A stretch of 64,000 nt of DNA from Pullichristensenella sp963930055 (GTDB taxonomy: Bacteria; Bacillota; Clostridia; Christensenellales; Aristaeellaceae). The notes under the pieces are model-generated. The model had not been told where the DNA came from. It was given only the letters and a program-made list of their open reading frames with translations, and searched no databases. The position numbers and the translations under genes are program-made. Shown here piece by piece: positions 1-8,612 of the stretch. The stretch lies in NCBI GenBank assembly GCA_963930055.1, contig CAWVKS010000008.1, forward strand, positions 434,001 to 498,000. Direction: 5' to 3'. Within the stretch, counting starts at the first letter, position 1, and every line of letters begins with the position of its first letter.

Positions 1-472
1 CGATCTCAAGCATTTTCTGTTGCCCGTAGGTCAGCGAAGAAATATCGCTGTAAGGATCAAACGTAAAGTGCAGGTGCTTCATGTAGCGCTCAAGCTCTTT
101 TTCATACCAGTCATTCTGGCGCTGAAAAAAGCTTTTGAAGTAACTGGCATGTTCCGCAAGGTCGGTGCTGAGCAAAAGATTGTCGCGTATGTTGGAGCGC
201 TGCAGGAAACGTGGCGTCTGGAATGTGCGCCCGATTCCCATCCGCGCCCTGTCATAGGGCGGGACTTTCGTGATGTTCGTTCCTTCTAGGTAGATCTCGC
301 CGGAATCCACGGGGTAAATGCCACTGATCAGGTTCAGCAGCGTACTTTTACCGGCGCCGTTCGGGCCGATCAGTCCCTGGATCATGCCGGCCTCTACTGT
401 GAAGCTGACGTCATCCGCCGCGATAACGCCACCAAAACGTTTGCATACGTTGTCCAGTCTGAGTAGATTCAT
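1..472 (-). CDS. livG: HAAT (Liv-type) ABC importer ATPase, 3'-truncated by window edge
   Basis: ATP-binding subunit of a branched-chain-amino-acid-type (HAAT) importer, working on the inner face of the membrane. About 157 residues are visible from ATG 472. Walker A GPNGAGKST is at residues 36-44, the Q-loop region reads GRTFQTPRF, and an ABC signature-like LTYGQQKMLEI is the last thing before the edge. Walker B lies outside the window. The start is 6 nt after the livM stop, so it belongs to the operon running leftward from 3717; a livF partner probably follows beyond position 1. Substrate cannot be read from the ATPase. Confidence 0.9.
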   Translation of the reverse strand, partial: MNLLRLDNVCKRFGGVIAADDVSFTVEAGMIQGLIGPNGAGKSTLLNLISGIYPVDSGEIYLEGTNITKVPPYDRARMGIGRTFQTPRFLQRSNIRDNLLLSTDLAEHASYFKSFFQRQNDWYEKELERYMKHLHFTFDPYSDISSLTYGQQKMLEI

Positions 473-477
473 CCCTG

Positions 478-1488
478 TTATACCTCCTTTGCTGCCGGAG
501 GCTGTCTGCGCCGCAGCTTGCGGGCAACCCACTTTCCTGCATCGCTCACCATGCCAGCAATGCCCATCGGCATGAAGATCATCATCAGGATAACGGCAAG
601 ACCGTAGATGAGCTGCAGATACTTGGCGATGATTTCCACATCGCGCAGCACTTCCGGCAAAACATTGATCAGCAGGGAGCCAAGAATGATGCCGAACGCA
701 TTGTTGACGCCACCAATCATCGTAATAATGAGCACCAGCGTTGAACGCTCGTAGTTGAACATATCGGAACTGATAAAGCCGATATTGAGCGCATATAACC
801 CGCCAGAAAGCCCTGCAAGCATGCCTGCGAGCACAAAGCCGATGACCTTGACGCGATAAGTGTTCACGCCCATCGTCAGCGCGGCTGTGTCGTTGTCGCG
901 AACGGCGGCGAGGGAACGGCCAAGTTTCGTATGCCTGATGCGTTCAACAAAGAGCGCCACCAGCGCCACAACGATGACCAACAGGTAAAACCACTTGTCG
1001 GGCTTATCAATGGTGATTGGCCCGATTGCCAGCTTGGAAATGCCGCTGATGCCGCCCGCACCTCCGAACAGCGGCGCGTAATTCTGATAGAACGACCAGG
1101 CGACCTGCACCAGGGCGATGGTGGCAAAGGAAAAGTAGGTTCCTTTCAGCTTTACAAGAATGCTGCCGATCAAAAGCGCAGTGATTCCTGAAATGACAAT
1201 GCCGCAAAGGATCGCTGGGATCGGATCCATCAACAATCCCAATCGGCCTGAGCAGAGATTGCCAACGGTATAGCAACCTACGCCCATGAACGTCAGGCCT
1301 GCAAAAGATACCTGCCCGCCCATGCCCAGCATAATCGAAAGCCCGAACGATGCGATCGAATAGATGAGGCCAACGTTGACGATCATCATGGAATAGCTGG
1401 ACAAGTTGCTCGGCCCAAACAACATGGCAAGGATGCTGACCACGATCAGCACGCAGGAGGGGCGAAAGACTTTTCTCATTATATTCAT
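478..1488 (-). CDS. livM: HAAT ABC importer permease, LivM type
   Basis: 336-residue membrane permease of the LivM branch, with about eight to ten hydrophobic segments. The conserved loop VRDNDTAALTMGVNTYRVK, which contacts the ATPase, and the family stretch MLGMGGQVSFAG near residue 55 are both present. Start ATG 1488 is preceded by GAGGTGA and lies 9 nt after the livH stop; ATG 1479 is a weaker alternative. It pairs with the LivH permease upstream in the operon. Family length is 300-420 residues, so it is intact. Confidence 0.92.
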   Translation of the reverse strand: MNIMRKVFRPSCVLIVVSILAMLFGPSNLSSYSMMIVNVGLIYSIASFGLSIMLGMGGQVSFAGLTFMGVGCYTVGNLCSGRLGLLMDPIPAILCGIVISGITALLIGSILVKLKGTYFSFATIALVQVAWSFYQNYAPLFGGAGGISGISKLAIGPITIDKPDKWFYLLVIVVALVALFVERIRHTKLGRSLAAVRDNDTAALTMGVNTYRVKVIGFVLAGMLAGLSGGLYALNIGFISSDMFNYERSTLVLIITMIGGVNNAFGIILGSLLINVLPEVLRDVEIIAKYLQLIYGLAVILMMIFMPMGIAGMVSDAGKWVARKLRRRQPPAAKEV

Positions 1489-1497
1489 ACCGTCACC

Positions 1498-2394
1498 TCA
1501 CGCTTTGTCCCCAATTTTTTCGCCAAACAGTCCCTGCGGACGGAAAATCAGGAACGCGAGCAGAATCAGGAATACAAAGGCATCCTTGTATTCATGGAAC
1601 CATACGGAGCAGAAAGCCTCCAAAACGCCCACAAGCAGAGCGCCGATGACAGTACCCTTGATATTGCCCATGCCGCCTATGATCACGCCCGCGAATGCCC
1701 GGAGCTGCAGCCTTCCCAGCGTGACGCTTACCGTCATCATCGGCGAAACCATGTAGCCAGCAGTCCCGGCCAACACGATGGAGATGATGTAGGATACCGC
1801 GACCGTGATCAGGGTCGGGATCCCCATAAGTTCCGCCGCATATCCATCCTGTGCGGCAGCTTCCATCATGCGGCCTGCATAAAGCTTTTCAAAGAGCACA
1901 AAAATCAGGATGATCGCCACCAAACCGACGATCGTCGTCAGCACAAGCTGCCACTGCAAAGAGATATTTCCGATTTGCAGGAGCATACCGCCTCCCGTTT
2001 CGGGATCCATGATCAGCGGATCCATGGGCATGGGGTAGCTGCCCCAGATGATCGTAACCAATTCCTTGAGCACGATGGAAGTGCCAATCGTGGCAATTGT
2101 GATGGCAGCTGGATAACTCGCATTGCGCAGGGGCAAATAGATACAAAGCATGAACACGAGCCCGACGGCGGCAAAACTCAAAAGAGCTGCGGGGATCATC
2201 GCGTACAAGGGCAGTTGGACATCCACGATGAGCGCATGCGTTATGTATGCGCCAAGCATAAGAAAATCGCCCTGCGCAAAATTCAGAAAACCAATGGCAC
2301 GGATGAGCAATATAATGCCCATGCCCAACAGGGCATACACCATGCCCATGGCGATACCGTTTGATAACAATGCGGGTATGATATCAAGATTCAC
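1498..2394 (-). CDS. livH: HAAT ABC importer permease, LivH type
   Basis: 298-residue permease. The diagnostic LivH N-terminus (ALLGMGIILLIRAIGFLNFAQGDF) and the C-terminal GGMGNIKGTVIGALLVG followed by FRPQGLFGEK are both intact. A GAGGTGAAG ribosome binding site precedes ATG 2394. It heterodimerises with LivM in the membrane. It follows the binding-protein gene after a 144-nt gap that holds a hairpin. Confidence 0.92.
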   Translation of the reverse strand: MNLDIIPALLSNGIAMGMVYALLGMGIILLIRAIGFLNFAQGDFLMLGAYITHALIVDVQLPLYAMIPAALLSFAAVGLVFMLCIYLPLRNASYPAAITIATIGTSIVLKELVTIIWGSYPMPMDPLIMDPETGGGMLLQIGNISLQWQLVLTTIVGLVAIILIFVLFEKLYAGRMMEAAAQDGYAAELMGIPTLITVAVSYIISIVLAGTAGYMVSPMMTVSVTLGRLQLRAFAGVIIGGMGNIKGTVIGALLVGVLEAFCSVWFHEYKDAFVFLILLAFLIFRPQGLFGEKIGDKA

Positions 2395-2500
2395 ACTTGC
2401 TTCACCTCGTTGCTGTACACCCGATGGTGACCAGAATTCTTGCTGGACCGTGGGCGTTTCGGATGCCTCGCGGCCCGCCGGATTTGCGCTGGAGACAGGG

Positions 2501-2523
2501 GAGGGGGGAATGCATCCCCCCTC
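2501..2523 (-). terminator. Hairpin between binding-protein and permease genes
   Basis: Perfect 9-bp stem GAGGGGGGA / TCCCCCCTC with a 5-nt loop, just downstream of the binding-protein stop codon and upstream of livH. There is no long T-run, so it more likely acts as a partial terminator or a 3' stabiliser that lets the binding protein be made in excess over the membrane subunits. Confidence 0.5.
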
Positions 2524-2538
2524 TTGTACGCGGGGAAC

Positions 2539-3717
2539 TTAACGGTATTTCACAAGATCCACCGGAACCGCCTTGCCGTCCTGAATCTGCGTCACATAGA
2601 ACTCGGAGAGGAAGCTATGATCTTCGTGGTATTTGTAAGTGCCAAGCACGCCTTGGAAGCCATCGACCTGCTTGAACGCTTCGTTGATCGCTTCCCTGTC
2701 GACCGTCGTGCCGGCGATTTCGCAGACCTCCTTAATCAGGTAGACGCCGTCGTAAGTAACGGCATTGAGCATTTCGGTATCCATGCCGTGCCGCTCATAA
2801 TACGCATTCTGGAACGCCTGGCCAACTTCATTGTCGATTTCGGGAGACCAGTCGCAGGTGGAATACCAACCGTCCGCCGCCTTGCCGGCGTTTTCGATAA
2901 CGACCGCAGAAGCGACGGCGGCATTCGCCACCCTCGGGATCGTCAGACCTGCGTCGGCGATCGCCTTGCTGATGAGTATGTCGGGCTGCTGGTTGCCGTA
3001 GTGGATCAAGCCATCCGCGCCAGAGCTCTTGATCTGAGCGATGATCGGCGCGAAGTTTGTTTCTTCCTCGGCATAGCCGATCTGCTGGCTGTCAGGGATC
3101 TCGATACCATAGTCATTCTTGTAGATTTCGATGATCCGCTCGCCCGGGCCGGCACAGTTAGGAATCGTCGAATACATAATGGCGGGATTCTTGATGCCAA
3201 GCGTCTCGTAGGCGAATTTGGCGAGAATATCCGCGCCGAGGTTGTCGAAGTTGCGTGGCTGCCAGACATAGGGGTTGCCAGCCTGAGAGATCAGGTCGTT
3301 GGAACCGCAGGCGATGTAGGGCATGCGGTGTTCCTCGACGGCGTCAAGCACAGCCAGCACGTTCTGGGAGAAGTTCGTGCCTATGATCGCGGTGATACGC
3401 TCGTCGTTGAGCAAGCGGTTGGTCGCATTCACGGACGCCTGCATGTTATCGATCTCGTCGCCGACGACCAGCTCTATCTTCTTACCCAGGATGCCGCCCG
3501 CTTCGTTGATCTGGTCGGCAGCGAGCTGCGCACCGTTGTAGTTAAGTTCGCCGGTCAGTTTGGCTGTGCCAGTGCGTGCACAGACGATGCCAATGTAGAT
3601 CGTATCGTCATTTCCGGGTACCGCAATGTTGTCGCTCTGTTCAGCTGCCGCGGCTATGCTGCCAGCGAAAACGAACAAAACCAACAACAATGCAAAAAGT
3701 CGATGGGCGTGTTTCAT
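2539..3717 (-). CDS. livK: HAAT ABC importer substrate-binding protein
   Basis: 392-residue periplasmic-binding-protein type I (LivK/receptor ligand-binding fold). It carries an N-terminal signal peptide (residues 1-25, hydrophobic core LFALLLVLFVFAGSIAAAA) with an AAA-type signal peptidase I site and no lipobox cysteine. Mature protein starts with TIYIGIVCARTGTAKLTGE and the fold motif INEAGGILGKKIELV. A ribosome binding site AAAGGAGAA precedes ATG 3717. The leader contains a short U-rich hairpin (3738-3757). First gene of the operon; no clear sigma-A promoter was found in 3718-3914. The ligand could be an amino acid or another small anion. Confidence 0.9.
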   Translation of the reverse strand: MKHAHRLFALLLVLFVFAGSIAAAAEQSDNIAVPGNDDTIYIGIVCARTGTAKLTGELNYNGAQLAADQINEAGGILGKKIELVVGDEIDNMQASVNATNRLLNDERITAIIGTNFSQNVLAVLDAVEEHRMPYIACGSNDLISQAGNPYVWQPRNFDNLGADILAKFAYETLGIKNPAIMYSTIPNCAGPGERIIEIYKNDYGIEIPDSQQIGYAEEETNFAPIIAQIKSSGADGLIHYGNQQPDILISKAIADAGLTIPRVANAAVASAVVIENAGKAADGWYSTCDWSPEIDNEVGQAFQNAYYERHGMDTEMLNAVTYDGVYLIKEVCEIAGTTVDREAINEAFKQVDGFQGVLGTYKYHEDHSFLSEFYVTQIQDGKAVPVDLVKYR

Positions 3718-3914
3718 GTGGGGTTCTCCTTTCTATTTTTTCGCTTTTTTGCGAAAATACTTCAAGGTTTCAATGGGACTCACTGCGACGGGTGGCAAGC
3801 TTTTGGGTATCGGGTTTTAATTTTGGCCTTTGGGCACAATCGCCGGTTGATGTAAAATGACAGGGCACGGGACACAGGCGCTGTTCCGTCTATACTTCGC
3901 CCTGCCGCATCGGA

Positions 3915-4937
3915 TCAAAAACGCAGGAGTATCTTGACCGCAGGCTGCCTGTGTTGGTCGAGCAATGCAAACGCTTCCTGTGCGCTCTCCGCAGGAAACT
4001 CGTGAGTGATGATCCGCTCGATAGGAAAATCGTGACATCCCAATAATTCGACTGCGGCTTTGAAATCAGCAAGTTGGTAATTGACAGAACCGAGGATGTT
4101 CAGCTCTTTGGCGACGATCGGATGGGTTGTTATTGTCACGGGTGCGGTGATCATGGCAAAGTACATGATCGTTCCGCCTGGCGCGGTCAGGCGTATTGCC
4201 TGGTCGAATACGTCAGAGCCTCCCGCCGCGAGAATAACGGTTCCCGCGCCGTGTGAATCAAACAGTGCTTTTGCGTATTCGTCCGCGCTGTCGCGCGCTA
4301 CGTTGACTGCAGCGGCCGCGCCCAACTCACGCGCCAACGCCAGCTTTTCATCCAGAATATCCGTGATGAGGATCCTCTTGTAGCCGTATCTTTGCGCAAG
4401 CATGAGGATCATCAGCCCGATCGTACCGGCGCCCCATATGATCAGGTCGTCGTTGAGGCGGCTCCGGGCGTTTCGCATAAGCACATGATGCGCCACCGCC
4501 AACGGTTCGGCCAACGTCCCCCGTCGGCAGGGGATCGTCCCAAGGGGAAGCGTCACGCAAGCCGGAGCCTTGAAGTACTCCGCAAACGTCCCGTTCCAGG
4601 CCGCGGTTCCAGGCACCGTCTTTTGTTGGCATAAATTCGTCTCACCGCGGTCGCAATAGACACAGGAACCGCATCCGATCTGAGGCATGACTGTCGCGTT
4701 TTCTCCAACGCTGATATTTGTGACGGCTTCGCCGACCGCGACGACTTCGCCCGCCATCTCATGTCCCAGCATGACGGGGGGGATGCGAAATGCATGACAT
4801 CCACGGAATGCGTGCAGGTCAGAACCACAGATGCCGGAGTAACGTACGCGGATCAACACCTCGTCGGACGTGATTTTCGGGCAGGGAATATCCCGAATTC
4901 CTATCACAAAGGGCTTTTCTACATATATTGCCTTCAT
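3915..4937 (-). CDS. Zinc-dependent medium-chain dehydrogenase (polyol/threonine dehydrogenase-like)
   Basis: 340-residue MDR-superfamily NAD(P)-dependent alcohol dehydrogenase. Catalytic zinc ligands C37 (GICGSD), H59 and E60 (GHE) are present, as are the four structural-zinc cysteines in CGSCVYCDRGETNLC and a Rossmann glycine motif WGAGTIGL. Length matches sorbitol or threonine dehydrogenases, and the exact polyol is unknown. It stands alone with its own promoter (4981-5008). Possible roles are oxidation of a sugar alcohol, a sugar acid, or L-threonine. Confidence 0.88.
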   Translation of the reverse strand: MKAIYVEKPFVIGIRDIPCPKITSDEVLIRVRYSGICGSDLHAFRGCHAFRIPPVMLGHEMAGEVVAVGEAVTNISVGENATVMPQIGCGSCVYCDRGETNLCQQKTVPGTAAWNGTFAEYFKAPACVTLPLGTIPCRRGTLAEPLAVAHHVLMRNARSRLNDDLIIWGAGTIGLMILMLAQRYGYKRILITDILDEKLALARELGAAAAVNVARDSADEYAKALFDSHGAGTVILAAGGSDVFDQAIRLTAPGGTIMYFAMITAPVTITTHPIVAKELNILGSVNYQLADFKAAVELLGCHDFPIERIITHEFPAESAQEAFALLDQHRQPAVKILLRF

Positions 4938-4980
4938 TTATTCTCCTTTGTACTATTTTTTATTTTTGTTTATGACTTAT

Positions 4981-5008
4981 ATTATACTGATTTTTTAGCA
5001 AATGTCAA
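4981..5008 (-). promoter_or_regulatory. Sigma-A promoter for the 3915-4937 dehydrogenase
   Basis: On the minus strand: TTGACA (5008-5003), 16-nt spacer, TATAAT (4986-4981), 44 nt upstream of the ATG. Both hexamers are perfect consensus. Confidence 0.75.
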
Positions 5009-5063
5009 GCGTTTATTTTTAATTATTATCGCGAGATGCAAAACCTAATCACTTATCCAGCAG

Positions 5064-5542
5064 ATGATATCTATGAAAACCAAATCTGGAGAAGCCCGTC
5101 AGAAACGCGCCATTTCCGATCCGAATGGTTCGGACGGACAGCGTCTGGCCCAGGCGGAGAGACGACTGACGGAGCTGGACAAACTGTTCATCAGCATCTG
5201 CAACGACAATGCGGCAGGGCGCATCAGCGATGAACGGTTTTCTGCGATGAGCAGGCCTATGAGGGCGGACGGGTACAGCTCAAAGCGGAGATCCAGACCT
5301 TGCAGCGGGAAATAGAAGTACAGGAAGGACAGATCGAAAATCTGGAGCAGTTCATTCGGAGGGCACACAAATACGAGGATCAGGACGAGCTTACGCCCTA
5401 CACGCTGCGGGAAATTGTGAAGGCGATCTACATTGAATCATCGGACAAGCGCGGCGGCAAACGATAGCAGAACATCCGCATTTCCTATGACCCTGCAGGC
5501 TTTATCCCGGTGGAAGAACTGCTGAAGCAGGGAACGGCATGA
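5064..5542 (+). pseudogene. Remnant of a large serine recombinase (C-terminal part)
   Basis: The first frame gives LTELDKLFISICNDNAAGRISDERF, typical of the coiled-coil C-terminal region of Tn4451/Tn5397-type resolvase-family recombinases. That frame derails near 5250, and the continuation lies in another frame (YEGGRVQLKAEIQTLQ..., then DELTPYTLREIVKAIYIES and, after an in-frame TAG, FIPVEELL), ending at TGA 5542. At least one frameshift and one stop are therefore present, and the catalytic resolvase domain is absent upstream. It is a dead mobile-element fragment. The next 142 nt to 5684 hold no supported gene. Confidence 0.82.
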
Positions 5543-5684
5543 CCAGAGCCATGCCGTTCCCTTGAGGAATGCGAGATCACTTTCTTACGAGCCTTGAGCA
5601 CAGGGCGGGGGAAACCCGTTCGGTTGCTGTTACTGGTCAGTGCGTCTGCCGGGATGGACAGCGGCGAAAGGCAGGCGATCCTGC

Positions 5685-6707
5685 TCAGCGCTGCACGCGT
5701 CCGGAGGCATTGCCGCCGGCCAGGGAGAGTACTTCGCGCTCACTGACGAGATTAAAGTCCAATTCGATGGTCTGCTTCAGGCAGCTGGCAGCGACGGCAA
5801 ATTCGATAGCCTCCTGCGGGGCAAAGCCCTTGCGCAGCGCGTGGATCAGCCCCCCGCCGAAACTGTCCCCCCCGCCGACGCGGTCGATGATACGAATGGC
5901 ATAATCCCGCGCAAAATGCGCTCCATCTTCGGACAGCAGCATTCCCGACCAGTTGTTGTCGCTGGCGGAAATGGAGCTGCGCAGCGTGATGGCGACATAA
6001 CGGAACCCGAATTTCTGTTGCAGCTGTTGCGCCACATCCACATAGCCGTCGCGGTCGAGTTTGCCTGCCTGGACGTCGCTGCCTCTGGCGCGCAGGCCAA
6101 ATACATCCGCCGCGTCCTCTTCATTGGCGATGAGTACGTCTACAAAGGGCATGAGCGAGGTCATCGTCTCCTCTGCCTGTTTCCGGCTCCACAGTTTGGA
6201 ACGGTAGTTGAGGTCGCAGGAAACTTCCGCTCCCATCCGTTTGGCAGTCTGTACCGCCCGCAAACAGGCTGCGGGCAGCTCTCCGCCCAGAGCAGGGGTG
6301 ATCCCGGTAAAGTGGAACCAGTCTGCATCGGCAAAGATTGCGTCCCAGTCGTATTCGTCGGCGCGGGAAAGGGCGATGGAAGAACCTGCACGATCGTAAA
6401 TGACCTTGCTGCCGCGTTGCGAAGCGCCTTTTTCGACATAGTAGACGCCGAGCCGCGGGCCGCCATACAGCACATGGCGCGTGTCCACGCCGAAGCGACG
6501 CAGGGCATTGACCGCATTTTGCCCGATCTCATGTGCGGGAACCTTGCTGACAAACGATACGTCGTTTCCATAATTTGCCAGCGAAACGGCGACATTCGCC
6601 TCGCCTCCGGCATAGCTTGCGACGAATTTCTCCGCCTGCGAAAAGCGCAGATATCCTTCCGGGTTCAAACGAAGCATGATTTCGCCAAAGGTAACGATTT
6701 TGCCCAT
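5685..6707 (-). CDS. kdgK: 2-keto-3-deoxygluconate kinase (PfkB family)
   Basis: 340-residue ribokinase-family enzyme phosphorylating 2-keto-3-deoxy-sugar acids to the 6-phosphate. The N-terminus (VTFGEIMLRLNPEGYLRFSQA) and GGEANVAVSLA match KdgK, and the C-terminal anion-hole motif RVGGGDSFGGG carries the catalytic base D281. Start ATG 6707 lies 1 nt after the eda stop, so the genes are tightly coupled. With the neighbouring KDPG aldolase it gives the lower branch of hexuronate or aldonate catabolism. Last gene of the operon begun at 9978. Confidence 0.92.
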   Translation of the reverse strand: MGKIVTFGEIMLRLNPEGYLRFSQAEKFVASYAGGEANVAVSLANYGNDVSFVSKVPAHEIGQNAVNALRRFGVDTRHVLYGGPRLGVYYVEKGASQRGSKVIYDRAGSSIALSRADEYDWDAIFADADWFHFTGITPALGGELPAACLRAVQTAKRMGAEVSCDLNYRSKLWSRKQAEETMTSLMPFVDVLIANEEDAADVFGLRARGSDVQAGKLDRDGYVDVAQQLQQKFGFRYVAITLRSSISASDNNWSGMLLSEDGAHFARDYAIRIIDRVGGGDSFGGGLIHALRKGFAPQEAIEFAVAASCLKQTIELDFNLVSEREVLSLAGGNASGRVQR

Positions 6708-6708
6708 A

Positions 6709-7356
6709 TCAATGCACCGCCTTCACATAGAGCCTGGCTAGTTCTGTGATCTTTTCAAACTTGCCGCTCTGGATCCATTCCCGGTTGACAAGGTTGCCGC
6801 CTATGCCCAGTCCAACGGCACCGGCAAGCAGGAAGTCTGCCGCGTTTTTTTCGTTCACACCGCCTACCGCTATGAAGCGTATGTGGGAAAGTGGGGAAGC
6901 GATGGCCTTAAAGTAAGCGGGTCCCAGCACGCTGGCCGGAAAGATCTTTACGAAATCTGCGCCGGCATTTGCGGCGGCAGCTGCCTCGCTGGGGGTCATT
7001 GCGCCCGGGAAGGACGCTATGCCGTAGGCTTTGGTCTGTCGGATCACTGCCTCATCGACATTCGGGGAGATGATGAATGCTGCGCCGGCTTCATATGCCA
7101 GCTTTAGCTGCGCAAGGCTCATGACCGTGCCTGCGCCAATGTGCATCCTGCCCTCAAAAGCCTGCCGCACGATGTGGATCGCCTCCGCAGTGTCCTGCCA
7201 TGTTTCCGGGTGGGCCTGGTTGAACGTGATTTCCATCATGCGCAGCCCCCCGTCGTACAACGCCTGCGCCAGCTGAAGCATATGTTCTGGCCGCAGGCCG
7301 CGGACGATGGTAATGATTTTGTGTTCGCAAACAGCCTGGATCGTTTCTTCAAGCAT
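6709..7356 (-). CDS. eda: KDPG/KHG aldolase
   Basis: 215-residue class I aldolase (TIM barrel) that cleaves 2-keto-3-deoxy-6-phosphogluconate to pyruvate and glyceraldehyde-3-phosphate. Motifs in order: IVRGL, EITFNQ, GAGTVM, SPN, PGAMTPSEA, and the Schiff-base lysine K137 in VKIFPAS. I chose ATG 7356 (MLEETIQ) because it follows AGGAAGTAAGGG and starts 5 nt after the preceding stop; the upstream ATG at 7392 overlaps that gene and has no ribosome binding site. Confidence 0.93.
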   Translation of the reverse strand: MLEETIQAVCEHKIITIVRGLRPEHMLQLAQALYDGGLRMMEITFNQAHPETWQDTAEAIHIVRQAFEGRMHIGAGTVMSLAQLKLAYEAGAAFIISPNVDEAVIRQTKAYGIASFPGAMTPSEAAAAANAGADFVKIFPASVLGPAYFKAIASPLSHIRFIAVGGVNEKNAADFLLAGAVGLGIGGNLVNREWIQSGKFEKITELARLYVKAVH

Positions 7357-7361
7357 TTCCC

Positions 7362-8612
7362 TTACTTCCTTTCGGCATGATTTTGTATACAACGCACTTC
7401 CTTGCCGCGCGTTTTGATAAGCGCCGAGCAGCCGCCGCAGGTGTTACACAGCCGTCCGCGCTCGGGGATGCGACCCTCGAGCACATCGCGGGCGAATTTC
7501 GGATAAGCAATGCTCTGGCGGCCGAAGCCTGCCAAGTCGAACCAGCCCTGCGCGATGCCCCCCGCGGCGGCGTTGGCACCAAATTCGCGCAAATAGCTGA
7601 GCGCGGAAGCGACGATGCAGGCGCTGGGCGCGACTTTCCGAGCATCGCGCGCAAAAGCGAGCATGCGCGCGACACCCTGCAATGGGGCTTCAGGGGCGGG
7701 CGCGCCGTAGTCGTACGGACGCAACACATAGGCCGAATAGGCTCCGATGCCGCTGGAAATATTGAAAAGCCGCACATTGTGCGTATTCAGCAACTCGATC
7801 AGTTTCAGCGGTTCCGAGGGATCGGGGCGCATGGAGCCGTTCTGATCGCACCCCCAACCGTAGGGGTATTCAAGACCGTCGTAGATGTTCAGGCGCACGC
7901 CAAGGGTCAGCCCGGGCACGTCCTGCAGGCGCCCAACAATGTCCAACAGCAAGCGCACGCGGTTTTCAAAGCAGCCGCCGTATTTGCCTGGACGCCCCCG
8001 GGCGCTGAACAATTCGTTGATGAGATAGCCGTGGCAGGCGCGTATGTCCACTGCATCAAAACCGGCGCGGACAGCGAGCGCAGCCGCCTCTACATACTGG
8101 CTGACCAGGGCGTCCAATTCTTCATCGGTGACGATATGCGCTCCTTCTTTGGGGATGCGTGGGTTATCAAACGCACAGATGGGACGTGGCTTGCTGTAAC
8201 GCCCGGAATGGGTGAGCTGCGCGACGAGATACGGCGGAGTCGGGGCTGCTGCGCGCACGAGATCGAGCATTTCCCGGAAAGCACCCAGGTTCTTTTTATG
8301 CAGCCAAAGCTGGCGGGGGTTGGAACGCCCTTCGGCGTTTACGGAAATGGATTCCATCCACAACGTGCCAAAACCGTTGCGCGCGAGCTGCTGATAGCGG
8401 GCGATACTGCGCCTGCTGGGACTTCCATCCTCCTCGGCGTCGAAACCTTCGATAGGCTGCGCGAGCAGACGGTTGGGAATCTGCCTTCCGTCAAGATCGA
8501 ATGGCTGCGCAAGGATGGCGGTATCCCCGGACAGGGGCAATTCCACGCCCAACGCAGTCGCTTCGGCGCGTAGCGCCGCCAGGTCTGCAAAATCAAATGG
8601 CCTGTATCGCAT
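7362..8612 (-). CDS. Old Yellow Enzyme-family NADH:flavin oxidoreductase
   Basis: 416-residue FMN TIM-barrel protein. Active-site region HGYLINELFSARGRPGKYGG is a variant of the family motif HGYLxxxFLSP..N.R.D.YGG. The C-terminus CNTCGGCSALI...C resembles the start of the iron-sulfur motif found in 2,4-dienoyl-CoA reductase/BaiCD-type enzymes, but the second Rossmann domains of those ~650-residue proteins are missing, so this is the barrel plus a cysteine cluster. A role in reducing an unsaturated or keto intermediate is inferred from its place between a dehydrogenase and eda. It overlaps the 3' end of the upstream gene by 20 nt. Confidence 0.82.
   Translation of the reverse strand: MRYRPFDFADLAALRAEATALGVELPLSGDTAILAQPFDLDGRQIPNRLLAQPIEGFDAEEDGSPSRRSIARYQQLARNGFGTLWMESISVNAEGRSNPRQLWLHKKNLGAFREMLDLVRAAAPTPPYLVAQLTHSGRYSKPRPICAFDNPRIPKEGAHIVTDEELDALVSQYVEAAALAVRAGFDAVDIRACHGYLINELFSARGRPGKYGGCFENRVRLLLDIVGRLQDVPGLTLGVRLNIYDGLEYPYGWGCDQNGSMRPDPSEPLKLIELLNTHNVRLFNISSGIGAYSAYVLRPYDYGAPAPEAPLQGVARMLAFARDARKVAPSACIVASALSYLREFGANAAAGGIAQGWFDLAGFGRQSIAYPKFARDVLEGRIPERGRLCNTCGGCSALIKTRGKEVRCIQNHAERK

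Noticed and set aside
5543..5684. Possible small gene between the recombinase remnant and kdgK
   Set aside because: The readable peptides match nothing I recognise, there is no ribosome binding site, and the region is 142 nt long.
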